Shown here in pieces: positions 18,750 to 26,325 of a DNA stretch of 43,680 nucleotides. Under the pieces are notes generated by a model, which was given only the letters and a program-made list of their open reading frames with translations, searched no databases and was not told the origin of the DNA. How positions within the stretch are numbered: the first letter of the stretch is position 1; each line of letters starts with the position of its first letter. The DNA is taken from the NCBI GenBank assembly GCA_021373175.1, contig JAJFTE010000014.1, forward strand, positions 1 to 43,680, in the 5' to 3' direction. The position numbers and the translations under genes are program-made. Source of the stretch: Actinomycetes bacterium. GTDB lineage: Bacteria; Actinomycetota; Coriobacteriia; Anaerosomatales; Anaerosomataceae.

Positions 18750-18854
18750 GCAGCGAGAGCGAACTCGCTTGAGCCGATACACTATAGCGCGAAGCGGTAC
18801 GGAAGTTGCTCTTGGTCTAGAAGCCCACTATTCGAACACACCAGGGGGTACCAC

Positions 18855-19571
18855 GTGACCGAGGTCTGGAGTAAGGCGGACCTGCACATACACTCGAACC
18901 ACAGCGATGGCCTTGCGAAGATCCCTGAGATCATGGAGTACGCTTCTACGAAGACGGACCTGTCCGTCATCGCTATCACGGACCACAACACGATCGAGGG
19001 CGCGCTGTTCGCACAGTCGCTCGAAGAGATGTATGGCATAGGAGTGGTCGTCGGCGAGGAGGTTTCGTCAAAGTCCGGTCACATCATCGGACTCTGGCTC
19101 ACCGAGGCCATCCCGCCCAATCTGTCTGTCGCCGAGACGGTTTCCCGCATCAACGAGCAGGGCGGTATTGCGGTGATCGCTCACCCATTCGCCAATCGCG
19201 CATTCGGACCTTTCGGGTTACAGAGCGTTGGTCAGGCGATTCACGATGTCGCGTTTCACGCGCTCGAAGTCTACAACTCATCACCGTATCTCATCCACGC
19301 CAATCGACTGGCCGCCAAGGCGTTCGCCGGCGGCCAAGGTATTGCCGCTACCGGTGGGTCTGACGCGCACGTTCTCAAGGCCGTCGGCAACGGGTACACG
19401 CTCTTCCGCGGAACGAGCGCAGACGACCTGCGCACGAGTATCGAGAATCTCGAAACCCGTGCCGAGGCCGGCCGAGGCGGGTTGTCGATCGCGCTACGGT
19501 ATGCCTTCAGGTATCCGCAGATCCGGCGGCTTCAGTCCTGGAACTGGGAGCGCTGTAAGGCAACAAAGTAG
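18855..19571 (+). CDS. PHP-domain phosphoesterase-like protein
   Basis: The 238-residue product is a stand-alone PHP domain, a metal-dependent phosphoesterase fold. The metal-binding motifs are all visible: DLHIHSNHSDG near the N-terminus, ITDHNTIEG, VGEEVSSKSGHIIGL, VIAHPFANR and GGSDAHVLKAVG. Relatives include histidinol phosphatase-like and 3',5'-nucleotide phosphatase proteins and the domain in DNA polymerases; a specific substrate is not clear. The GTG at 18855 is preceded by AGGGGGTA, which serves as its ribosome-binding site. It converges with the chelatase-like gene, with only four bases between their ends. Confidence 0.85.
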   Translation: MTEVWSKADLHIHSNHSDGLAKIPEIMEYASTKTDLSVIAITDHNTIEGALFAQSLEEMYGIGVVVGEEVSSKSGHIIGLWLTEAIPPNLSVAETVSRINEQGGIAVIAHPFANRAFGPFGLQSVGQAIHDVAFHALEVYNSSPYLIHANRLAAKAFAGGQGIAATGGSDAHVLKAVGNGYTLFRGTSADDLRTSIENLETRAEAGRGGLSIALRYAFRYPQIRRLQSWNWERCKATK

Positions 19572-19575
19572 GGCG

Positions 19576-20790
19576 CTACCGCGCAAGCCGCTCAAGCGCG
19601 TCGCGAACCGCTTTGGCCGCAGCGTGTACAATCGACGCATCGTCGCCCCATGGCGTGAGTGTGACGACCAGCACGTCGTCTGGTAGCCGTGCGGCACTGA
19701 TGAGATGTTTCAGATCCAGGGCGCTCGCAAGCGTCAAGTACGGAAGCGTTGATGGAGCGATGACGATGCGCCGGCACCCGAGTGCGGCGAGGTGCCTCAC
19801 GCTCTCAGTGATGTCCGGGGTTTGCCACTCGATCCACGACATAAGCACATGGCATTCATCGATGCCGCGTTCCGCGAGCATCAGTCTCACTCGCTGGTTG
19901 AAGTAGTTCTCCCGTTCGCTCCAGTCCTCAGCGACGGATGTCCACACGGTCGGCTGACCTTCGCCGGCAAGTACGACGCCGACATTGGAGGGGGCGACCC
20001 CGGACGTCGTCGCAATGATGCGGTCGGCCAGGCGCCGGGCCAGCTCGTCTGAGTGCCAGATACTGGGCGCTCGGGTCAGTCGGATCGGCGACATATCGGG
20101 CAGAGCGTTGCGCTCCGCCTGCCACATCGGGAACGATCCATCAGGCCCTAGCATCAGAAGCACGACGGACCTGTAACCTCGCCCGCCAAGGTCGGCCACG
20201 ACCGCTCTGAGGTTCGGGGTGCTATCGCACCAGGCGACCTCGACCGTCTCAGCCAACCCATCGATCTCTCGCGCGATGCCGTCAGCGATCGCCGTGACGG
20301 TGGCGCGCGCTGGATTGTAACCGCCGAGCGCCCGGTATCGTGTCTTCTCGCTCAGGAACACGAAGGGTAGCGCGCTTGTCGGTAGGCGCACGGCTCCGCT
20401 CGACACGAGCCGGTCCACGACGCGGGCCGTGGACGCGATTCTGTACCGCGGAGCCTCGGCGCATGACAAGACGATGACCGCCGGCAGAACGCGCACAGGA
20501 CGCGGGTCGACCGGCGGGGTGCGGGGAGCTGGTCCCTCGGAGCGAAGAAGAGCAGCGGCAGCCACCCAGTATCCGCCGGTCATGCCCGCGGCGAGGAAGA
20601 AGACCGCGAGCCCGATGCCGTGCGTATCGCTGGCACGCGCGATGGCCGAGAACGATCGGACCGCTAGAAGCGCACTGAGCAGCGTTCCGAGCACTGCGAT
20701 AGACTCGATGCGGCGAGGAGCGACCAACAGGCCCACAAGACACGCGCCGGCACTCAAACCTCCCACAAGCAGTCCAAGCCAGAGAAGCAC
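19576..20790 (-). CDS. Membrane-anchored ferrochelatase-like protein, catalytic residues lost
   Basis: The 404-residue product has about three membrane helices (residues 1-24, 28-50 and 58-83) followed by a two-lobed domain (about 98-404) that resembles ferrochelatase. Matching landmarks are YRALGGYNPARATVTAIA (compare the family YxxIGGxSPL), a SVVLLMLGP segment (compare LxPHxS), SIWHSDELARRLADRI and a second-lobe RIVIAPSTLPYLTLASALDL (compare the VVPxxFxxDHxETLxELD region). The usual catalytic histidine (HSxP) is replaced by LAGEGQP and the glutamate motif is absent, so iron insertion is unlikely. GTG at 20790 follows AAAGGGA at seven bases; the frame extends to 21024 but would overlap trx and its promoter. 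Confidence 0.6.
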   Translation of the reverse strand: MLLWLGLLVGGLSAGACLVGLLVAPRRIESIAVLGTLLSALLAVRSFSAIARASDTHGIGLAVFFLAAGMTGGYWVAAAALLRSEGPAPRTPPVDPRPVRVLPAVIVLSCAEAPRYRIASTARVVDRLVSSGAVRLPTSALPFVFLSEKTRYRALGGYNPARATVTAIADGIAREIDGLAETVEVAWCDSTPNLRAVVADLGGRGYRSVVLLMLGPDGSFPMWQAERNALPDMSPIRLTRAPSIWHSDELARRLADRIIATTSGVAPSNVGVVLAGEGQPTVWTSVAEDWSERENYFNQRVRLMLAERGIDECHVLMSWIEWQTPDITESVRHLAALGCRRIVIAPSTLPYLTLASALDLKHLISAARLPDDVLVVTLTPWGDDASIVHAAAKAVRDALERLAR

Positions 20791-20820
20791 CTCGGGTCCC
20801 TTTCGTTTGAATGCCCTCTG

Positions 20821-20850
20821 ACAATAGCGGCACGTGCCTGTAGACCGCAA
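20821..20850 (-). promoter_or_regulatory. Promoter for the ferrochelatase-like gene
   Basis: On the minus strand TTGCGG (20850-20845) and TATTGT (20826-20821) are 18 bases apart. The palindrome GGCACGTGCC (20829-20838) lies in the spacer and could bind a regulator. Confidence 0.4.
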
Positions 20851-20867
20851 ATCGACGTGCGCGAAGA

Positions 20868-20886
20868 ATACCCATAGGGGTATACT
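20868..20886 (+). promoter_or_regulatory. CsoR/CstR-type operator overlapping the trx -10 box
   Basis: ATACCCATAGGGGTAT (20868-20883) is a palindrome with one mismatch; its last TAT begins the -10 box TATACT (20881-20886). This layout is the same as at 22224 and 28377. A second inverted repeat, ATACTG-N6-CAGTAT (20882-20899), follows and could form a leader hairpin or a second site. No good -35 is seen. Confidence 0.65.
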
Positions 20887-20918
20887 GCAACTACAGTATC
20901 CTGCGTAAGGAGCCGATG

Positions 20919-21239
20919 ATGAGTGTGGGTGTGAGAGAGATTTCCGAGGCAGAGTTCCAGGTAGAGGTCTTGGAGGCGGCAGAGCCGGTCGTCGTGGATT
21001 TCTGGGCGCCGTGGTGCGGGCCATGCCGGACGGTCGGGCCTGAGATCGAGAAGCTTGCGGCGAAGACCTCGGGCGTTCGGTTCGTGAAGGTCAATGTTGA
21101 CGAAAGCCCTGAGATCGCGATGAGGTACGGCGTGATGAGCATCCCGACCATTGCTAAGTTCGAGAGTGGTAGTCTGGTTTCGCAGGTTGTCGGAGCGCGT
21201 AGCGCCGATTCCTTAGGCCGCGAGTTCGGATTGGAGTGA
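20919..21239 (+). CDS. trxA: Thioredoxin
   Basis: The 106-residue product is a complete thioredoxin with active site WCGPC (Cys33, Cys36) in VVVDFWAPWCGPCRTVGPEIEKL-type context, followed by VKVNVDESPEIAMRYGVMSIPT with the conserved cis-proline. It reduces disulfides and, in other bacteria, persulfides in the cytoplasm. Two ATGs are possible; 20919 sits six bases after AAGGAG, while 20916 would leave only three bases, so I chose 20919. The operator that overlaps its promoter implies control by the CsoR-family repressor encoded nearby. It is the first gene of a trx / FmdB-like / DUF302 operon. Confidence 0.95.
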   Translation: MSVGVREISEAEFQVEVLEAAEPVVVDFWAPWCGPCRTVGPEIEKLAAKTSGVRFVKVNVDESPEIAMRYGVMSIPTIAKFESGSLVSQVVGARSADSLGREFGLE

Positions 21240-21246
21240 GCCGGTA

Positions 21247-21441
21247 ATGCCGACATATGCGCTGACGTGCGCGGAGTGCGGGAATCGTTTTGAGATGTTC
21301 TTGCTGCGCATCATTCGCGATGCGGACAAAGTGTGTCCCAAGTGCGGTTCATCGAGCGTCTCGACCGGTGTCGGTGGCGGGGTCCTCAGCACAAAGGCTG
21401 GCTCGGTATCGTCGTGTGGTCCCATCGGAGGATATAGCTGA
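21247..21441 (+). CDS. FmdB-type zinc ribbon protein
   Basis: The 64-residue product has the FmdB/CxxC_CXXC_SSSS pattern: CAECGNRFEMF near the N-terminus and VCPKCGSSSV about 20 residues later, giving a four-cysteine zinc ribbon, followed by a glycine/serine-rich tail. The family is widespread and of unclear function, often called putative regulatory protein. It starts seven bases after trx and so is probably cotranscribed. Confidence 0.85.
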   Translation: MPTYALTCAECGNRFEMFLLRIIRDADKVCPKCGSSSVSTGVGGGVLSTKAGSVSSCGPIGGYS

Positions 21442-21490
21442 AGCTGAGAGCCCGACCCGGTGGGTCGGATCATCCGGCGGACGGTGGCGG

Positions 21491-21862
21491 ATGAACGTCT
21501 CGTACGATCGATCTTGCCATATGACATTCAGTGATTCGGTGGAAGCCGTGGAGCGCCTTGCGCGTTCGCACGGCTTCATCGTTGAACGGAGCCACGACCT
21601 TCAAGCGACACTCGCTTCGAAGGGTTTTCGGATTCAGGCACTCAGAATCTACGAACTGCACTTCGCGGGCGAGGAGCCGCCGTTTGTCGGAGTCGATGGG
21701 GAGTTCAGGCGCTGCCGCATGCGGGTCTACGTCGAGGGCGACACCGTGTTCGTTTCCGTTATCAGGCCTATGAGCTTGCTCGAGCCGGGGGATGATCTGG
21801 CGGCATGCGCTCGGGAAGTCGAGCGGCGAGTCACGAACCTCGTGGATGAGATCGCAGGCTGA
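21491..21862 (+). CDS. DUF302-like protein
   Basis: The 123-residue product resembles the DUF302 fold: an amphipathic first helix (SVEAVERLARSHGFIVER), a central strand region with ALRIYELHF, and a C-terminal MRVYVEGDTVFVSVIRPMSLL segment followed by a last helix. DUF302 proteins are often encoded beside sulfur-oxidation, persulfide and CsoR-family genes, which fits this position. The ATG at 21491 is preceded by GGTGGCGG; the frame stays open to 21290 but that part overlaps the zinc ribbon gene. It ends two bases from the end of the convergent repressor gene. Confidence 0.65.
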   Translation: MNVSYDRSCHMTFSDSVEAVERLARSHGFIVERSHDLQATLASKGFRIQALRIYELHFAGEEPPFVGVDGEFRRCRMRVYVEGDTVFVSVIRPMSLLEPGDDLAACAREVERRVTNLVDEIAG

Positions 21863-21864
21863 GG

Positions 21865-22167
21865 CTACTGCACGCAGCTGGAGTGCTTGAGGAAGACCTT
21901 GATCGCGTCGTCGATCAGTTCGTCGCGAGACTTGACGCCGTCCTCGGCAAGACACGTCTTCATCGAGTAGCCGATGATGTGAAGACCGACCTGGTTGAGC
22001 GCTGACTTCGCCGCCATGATCTGTGTGAGCACCGCGTCGCAGTCCTGGCCGGTATCGATCATCGATTGGAGTCCGCGGATCTGCCCCTCGAGCCGCTTGA
22101 GCCTGTTGACGATCTTGCGTCGTTCTTCATCGTTGCCGATCGATTCACGGATCGGTGATGTGTCCAA
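21865..22167 (-). CDS. CsoR-family repressor, CstR-like (persulfide sensor candidate)
   Basis: The 100-residue product is a DUF156/CsoR-family repressor, all-helical, with RLKRLEGQIRGLQSMI as its helix-1 signature. Aligned by eye with copper-sensing CsoR, the first ligand cysteine is kept (Cys43) and the last is kept (Cys72), but the histidine four residues before it is a serine (Ser68). That Cys-x-Cys pattern without histidine, and the segment DCDAVLTQIMAAKSAL, resemble the persulfide sensor CstR rather than copper CsoR. I infer a thiol/persulfide sensor. The TTG at 22167 follows AGGGAA. A palindromic operator overlaps its own promoter, so it is probably autoregulated. An extra cysteine (Cys98) lies near the C-terminus. 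Confidence 0.85.
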   Translation of the reverse strand: MDTSPIRESIGNDEERRKIVNRLKRLEGQIRGLQSMIDTGQDCDAVLTQIMAAKSALNQVGLHIIGYSMKTCLAEDGVKSRDELIDDAIKVFLKHSSCVQ

Positions 22168-22220
22168 CGTGATTCCCTTGTTTCAGAAGTGGTTTGCCAT
22201 ACAATGGTGAAGTTTGGCCG

Positions 22221-22249
22221 AGTATACCCCCAGGGGGTATGGTGGGCAA
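22221..22249 (-). promoter_or_regulatory. cstR-like promoter with internal palindromic operator
   Basis: On the minus strand TTGCCC (22249-22244) and TATACT (22226-22221) are 17 bases apart. The palindrome ATACCCCCTGGGGGTAT (22240-22224 on that strand) fills the spacer and shares its last three bases with the -10 box. A repressor bound here would block RNA polymerase. It lies between the repressor gene and the divergent EamA gene and could affect both. Confidence 0.75.
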
Positions 22250-22305
22250 GCCGAGGCGTGAAGATGCCCACTATCATGAACGTTACAGAGGGGGCGCTCT
22301 AGCGT

Positions 22306-23286
22306 TTGGCTCCTACGGAATCCGAAGAAGAGCATCGCGATAGACGCGCCGGCTACGGCCTCGCAGTCCTTGCCGCCACATGCTGGGCCACCGGTGGGCT
22401 TGCCGCGAAGTGGCTCTTCACGCCGCTCACGACGACCACCGCGAGTTGGCCTCTTCCTCCCCTCGGAATCTCGATCGACCCTGTTATGTTGTCGGCTTCG
22501 CGAGCGCTCTTGGCGTTCGGGATGCTTCTGACGTACCTGATCGTCGCGCGCAGAGATGCGCTTCGCGTGCGAGTGAGGGATCTGCCATTTCTCACTGTGT
22601 TCGGTGTGGCAGGATTGGCGCTCGTGCATTTCACCTATTTCAAGACCATCTCTCTTACGAACGTGGCGACCGCCATTCTGCTTGAATACCTTGCTCCTGT
22701 GCTCGTTCTCGTCGTATCGGTCACGCTACTGAGGGACAGGTTCACGTGGTCGCTTCCTGCATCGGTCTTGCTGTCGGTCAGCGGCTGCGCGTTGGTCGTC
22801 GGCGCGGTGGGAGGCTCGGGCTTGCAGGTCTCGCCGACCGGCCTCATGTGGGGTCTTGCCTCTGCTGTCTTCTTCGCCGGATACACGCTCATGGGTCGAT
22901 GGGCGGCGCAGCGCTTCTCATCGTGGACGCTTCTCACCTACGGACTGGGAGCTGCGACGCTGTTCTGGTTCCTCGTGCTGGGTGGGCCGATGAGGATCTT
23001 CGCGACGCTTCAAGACCCTCGGACGTTCGGTGCGGTCGCGTTCATCGCTTTCACCAGCACGGTCGTACCGTTCGGGGCCTTCCTGAAAGCGCTGCAAAGC
23101 ATTCGCGCCACCGAAGCTTCGGTGACCGCGACGCTTGAGCCGGTGCTTGCGGCGGCGCTCGCCTGGGTGTTGTTCCGCGAGTCGCTAGGTGTGGCACAGA
23201 TGGTGGGTGGCGTGCTCGTCATCGCCGCTATCGTCGTCTCTCAGGTGCCGTCGACGGCACGCTTGGAGTTGCCACCGGCTGTCTAG
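22306..23286 (+). CDS. EamA/DMT-family transporter
   Basis: The 326-residue product is a drug/metabolite transporter superfamily protein with about ten membrane helices arranged as two EamA repeats. It begins with a polar stretch of about 15 residues, then helices; the first repeat contains LVHFTYFKTISLTNVATAILLEY-type sequence and the second IRATEASVTATLEPVLAAALAWVLF, the characteristic end of EamA repeats. Such proteins export or import small metabolites or amino acids; the substrate is unknown. An in-frame stop at 22300 leaves the TTG at 22306 as the upstream limit, with AGAGGGGG before it. It is divergent from the CsoR-family repressor gene. Confidence 0.87.
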   Translation: MAPTESEEEHRDRRAGYGLAVLAATCWATGGLAAKWLFTPLTTTTASWPLPPLGISIDPVMLSASRALLAFGMLLTYLIVARRDALRVRVRDLPFLTVFGVAGLALVHFTYFKTISLTNVATAILLEYLAPVLVLVVSVTLLRDRFTWSLPASVLLSVSGCALVVGAVGGSGLQVSPTGLMWGLASAVFFAGYTLMGRWAAQRFSSWTLLTYGLGAATLFWFLVLGGPMRIFATLQDPRTFGAVAFIAFTSTVVPFGAFLKALQSIRATEASVTATLEPVLAAALAWVLFRESLGVAQMVGGVLVIAAIVVSQVPSTARLELPPAV

Positions 23287-23322
23287 TTCGCGGCAGTGGT
23301 AGGAACCGTCGCGCCACAGGGA

Positions 23323-23328
23323 TATACT
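23323..23328 (+). promoter_or_regulatory. -10 box (TATACT) for the rpoN operon
   Basis: TATACT lies 62 bases before the chosen rpoN start in the gap after the transporter gene; TAGGAA (23300-23305) is a weak -35 at 17 bases. The leader contains a small hairpin GCCGCC-GCGA-GGCGGC (23353-23368). Confidence 0.5.
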
Positions 23329-23389
23329 TCTGGTACGCAGTTTGCTAATGGCGCCGCCGCGAGGCGGCACGCATGTGCCGGAGGAGCCA

Positions 23390-24784
23390 GTGGAGCTCAG
23401 CCAAAGGCCCGAACTCAGGCAGAAGGTCACCTTGTCGCCCCAGGTCTACCAGGGGCTCACTATTCTTGCCATGCCAATCGTCGAACTCCAGACCTTCGTA
23501 GAGACAGAGCTGCTTGAGAATCCGGTGTTGGAACTCGAGGAGGACGAGCCGGAGCCTGCCGAGCAGGACGACGATCGCTCAGAAGAGCCCGAGGAAGAAC
23601 GTGCTTGGGATGAGTGGCTCGACCAGTACGACGATCTCGAGCGCCTTGACTCGGGTTCGCCTCGCGATCCGAGTCAGGAAGACATCAATGCCGACGAATT
23701 CGTCGGTGGCCTGCAGACGTTCGATGACTACCTCCTCGATCAGCTTGGCATGCTCGATATCTCCGAGGATGTGGCTCGGGCGGGCCGGGCGATCATCGGT
23801 TCGCTGGACGATGACGGCCTCTTCGTGGGTGACTCCGCGGAGATCGCGAGCATCGCGCACGTCAGCTCGGCCGTCGCTGAGGCCGCGCTGGACGTGGTTC
23901 AGCAACTTGACCCCCCGGGTGTGGGCGCCCGCAACGTCCGAGAAGCCCTGAAGATCCAGGCGGTCTATCTGGGAATCGACACGCCACTGGTGATCGCGCT
24001 GATCGATCGCCATCTGGAGTCGGTCGCTTCGAACCATACGCGGAAGATCGCCCGTGCCGAACACGTGACCGAAGACGAGGTGCGCGAAGCGGTGGAGCTT
24101 TTGCGCCAGCTTAACCCGCGGCCAGCCGGGGCGTTTTCGCCGGGACGGTCTCCGTCGTACGTGATCCCCGATCTCACGTTGCGCCGCTTCGGGGATGAGT
24201 GGCTCATCATCCCTAACAACGATGCTGTCCCGGCATTGAGGGTGAGTCCGCGATATCGTCAGATGTTGCGGTCACAGTCGACCGTTGACGACGCCACACG
24301 CAAGTACCTTAAGGACAAGATCCGGTCGGCCGAGTCATTTATGCGCAATGTGGATCGCCGCAGGGATACGGTCACTCGCATCGCAGAGATCATCCTCGAG
24401 ACCCAACGCGACTTCTTCGAAGATGGCCGAGGTGATCTACGTCCGTTGCGATTGGAAGACGTGTCGAACGAGATCGGCGTTCATCTGAGCACGGTAAGCC
24501 GCGGCGTCACGGGTAAGTACATGGCGACTCCATACGGCCTGTTCGAGCTTAAGCACTTCTTCTCCGGTGGCTACCGTACCTCGAGCGGAATGGACGTGGC
24601 GGCTACGACGGTGAAGCGCCGAATCCGCGAGCTGCTTGAAGCCGAGGACACCACGCGGCCGCTGTCAGATCAGAAACTCGCTGAAGCACTGCATGCCGAA
24701 GGCGTCGATGTGGCCCGACGGACCGTGGCGAAGTACCGTGAAGAGATAGGTATCGAACCTTCGTGGGCAAGGAAACGCCGATGA
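23390..24784 (+). CDS. rpoN: RNA polymerase sigma-54 factor
   Basis: The 464-residue product is a full sigma-54. Region I (about 1-50) has QKVTLSPQVYQGLTILAMPIVELQTFVE with the LENPVLEL end; region II is strongly acidic; the core-binding domain (about 100-300) contains LDPPGVGARNVREAL; the DNA-binding part has STVSRGVTGKYMATPYGLFELKHFFS; and the RpoN box ARRTVAKYRE (442-451) is exact. It directs polymerase to -24/-12 promoters and needs an AAA+ activator. GTG at 23390 follows GGAGGAG and starts the family homology; an ATG at 23348 would add 14 residues. Its stop overlaps the start of the kinase gene (ATGA). Sigma-54 is rare in Actinobacteria. Confidence 0.96.
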   Translation: MELSQRPELRQKVTLSPQVYQGLTILAMPIVELQTFVETELLENPVLELEEDEPEPAEQDDDRSEEPEEERAWDEWLDQYDDLERLDSGSPRDPSQEDINADEFVGGLQTFDDYLLDQLGMLDISEDVARAGRAIIGSLDDDGLFVGDSAEIASIAHVSSAVAEAALDVVQQLDPPGVGARNVREALKIQAVYLGIDTPLVIALIDRHLESVASNHTRKIARAEHVTEDEVREAVELLRQLNPRPAGAFSPGRSPSYVIPDLTLRRFGDEWLIIPNNDAVPALRVSPRYRQMLRSQSTVDDATRKYLKDKIRSAESFMRNVDRRRDTVTRIAEIILETQRDFFEDGRGDLRPLRLEDVSNEIGVHLSTVSRGVTGKYMATPYGLFELKHFFSGGYRTSSGMDVAATTVKRRIRELLEAEDTTRPLSDQKLAEALHAEGVDVARRTVAKYREEIGIEPSWARKRR

Positions 24785-26325
24785 CGGCTGAGCGGTCCGC
24801 CTCTCAGCGTGAGGGCGACCACCCCGGCCTGGGTGCGCAAGGGCTTATGGCACGCAGGAGCGAGGTGCGCGATGTCGCGCTCATCGTCGCGCTTCTGGGC
24901 GCGATTACCGTCTTGCACCTGTTCACGACGACGTCGGCGCAGGCCATGCCGATGCACTTGCTCTACAGGAAGATGTTCTATCTGCCGATCATGTACGCCG
25001 GCTTCGTGTTTGGGCGGCGCGGAGGCTTTATCACGGCAGTCGCTGCGAGCCTGCTGTTCGCGCTGCATGCGACGATTTCACTGGGAGGGCTTCTCGGCGC
25101 GCACATCGACAACCTCTACGAGATCGTGATGTACCTTACGATCGGTATCATGTTTGGTTGGCTGCGAGACATGTCCGAAGTCAAGACGATGGATCTGCGG
25201 CAGCTCAGCCGACAGCTCGAGGATGCGTACCGCAAACTCGAGGAACGCGCGATCCAGCTTGTCAATATTCAGGACTACACACAGTCCATCTTGCGATCCA
25301 TCACATCGGGCGTCGTAACGGTTGGGCCGGACGGCTCTGTCGCTACGGCGAATCCCGCTGCTGAGCGCATGCTGGGCGTGCGTGAGGAGGACATCGTGCC
25401 GCGTCGGATCGGTACCCTGTTCGCCGACGATGCTGGGCTTGATGAAGGGGTCGCAAAGGTGCTCAAGGGTCGCATACCCAAGTCGGTGAGGGACATGCGG
25501 CTCGTCACACGCGCGGGCAAGGTGCTGCACGTGCAGGCATCCACCTCGAGGATGCGCGATGTGGACGGACGCATTCTGGGCGCTGTCGTCACAATCGAAG
25601 ATGTGTCCGAAGTCAAGGCTCTGACGGATCAACTGATCCGGGCTGATAGACTGGCGGCGATGGGCGAGTTGACGGCTGGCGTCGCGCACGAGGTCCGCAA
25701 TCCCCTCGGCATCATCAGGGCTTCGGTACAGCTGGTGGAGGAGTCGGGGTACGACCGCGATCGCGTGCTTGAGGCAACGAGCGTGATGAAGCAAGAGATC
25801 GACCGTCTCGACCGTGTGATCAAGGCGCTTCTGGACTTTGGGCGGCCTTCGAAGCCGTACTTGCGACTGACCGACATCGGCGAAGTCATCGAAGACGTTG
25901 TGCTGTTCACCCGACGCTTCGCCGGGCAGTCGCACGTGACTATCTCGGTGAACGACGTCAGGGAGCTCCCCCAGATCATGGCTGATCCCGACCAAATGAA
26001 GCAGGTGTTCGTGAACCTCATCTCAAATGCGGTTCAGGCGATGGAGGTCACCGGTGGCATCATCAACGTCAGCGGACGGGCCGACGATGGCTTCCTTTCG
26101 ATCATCGTGTCCGACAATGGCCCGGGAATCCCTGCCGCTGACATCAAGAAGGTGTTCGACCCGTTCTACTCGACTCGCGATGCCGGCACAGGGCTGGGCC
26201 TGACGATCGTGCACCGCATCGTCGATGAACACGACGGGCACATCGAGGTTGTCAGCACGCCAGAGCAAGGGACGAGCTTCACGGTGTCCCTGCCCGTTTA
26301 CCAGACAGGCGAGGAGGAGCGATGA
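24781..26325 (+). CDS. NtrB-like membrane sensor histidine kinase
   Basis: The 514-residue product has three membrane helices in the first 130 residues (about 31-50, 66-98 and 110-128), a short coiled coil (about 138-165), a PAS domain (about 167-280) and a histidine kinase core. The phosphorylated histidine is His303 in ELTAGVAHEVRNPLG; the ATP domain has NLISNAVQAM, DNGPGIP and GTGLGLTIVHRIV. It is expected to phosphorylate the NtrC-like activator encoded next. The ligand for the membrane part is unknown. Its ATG at 24781 overlaps the rpoN stop, and its stop overlaps the next start, so all three are coupled. Confidence 0.93.
   Translation: MTAERSASQREGDHPGLGAQGLMARRSEVRDVALIVALLGAITVLHLFTTTSAQAMPMHLLYRKMFYLPIMYAGFVFGRRGGFITAVAASLLFALHATISLGGLLGAHIDNLYEIVMYLTIGIMFGWLRDMSEVKTMDLRQLSRQLEDAYRKLEERAIQLVNIQDYTQSILRSITSGVVTVGPDGSVATANPAAERMLGVREEDIVPRRIGTLFADDAGLDEGVAKVLKGRIPKSVRDMRLVTRAGKVLHVQASTSRMRDVDGRILGAVVTIEDVSEVKALTDQLIRADRLAAMGELTAGVAHEVRNPLGIIRASVQLVEESGYDRDRVLEATSVMKQEIDRLDRVIKALLDFGRPSKPYLRLTDIGEVIEDVVLFTRRFAGQSHVTISVNDVRELPQIMADPDQMKQVFVNLISNAVQAMEVTGGIINVSGRADDGFLSIIVSDNGPGIPAADIKKVFDPFYSTRDAGTGLGLTIVHRIVDEHDGHIEVVSTPEQGTSFTVSLPVYQTGEEER

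Noticed and set aside
18752-18769. AGCGAG-N6-CTCGCT hairpin after the aminotransferase as a terminator
   Set aside because: The stem is only six pairs and is followed by TGAGCC rather than a T-run.
18843-18852. CCAGGGGGTA before the PHP gene as a fourth CstR-type operator
   Set aside because: Only the right half matches the palindrome and it serves as the ribosome-binding site of the GTG at 18855.
20791-21024. N-terminal extension of the ferrochelatase-like gene with a CRYCQ motif
   Set aside because: It would run through the thioredoxin promoter and into trx; the GTG at 20790 with AAAGGGA gives a cleaner start.
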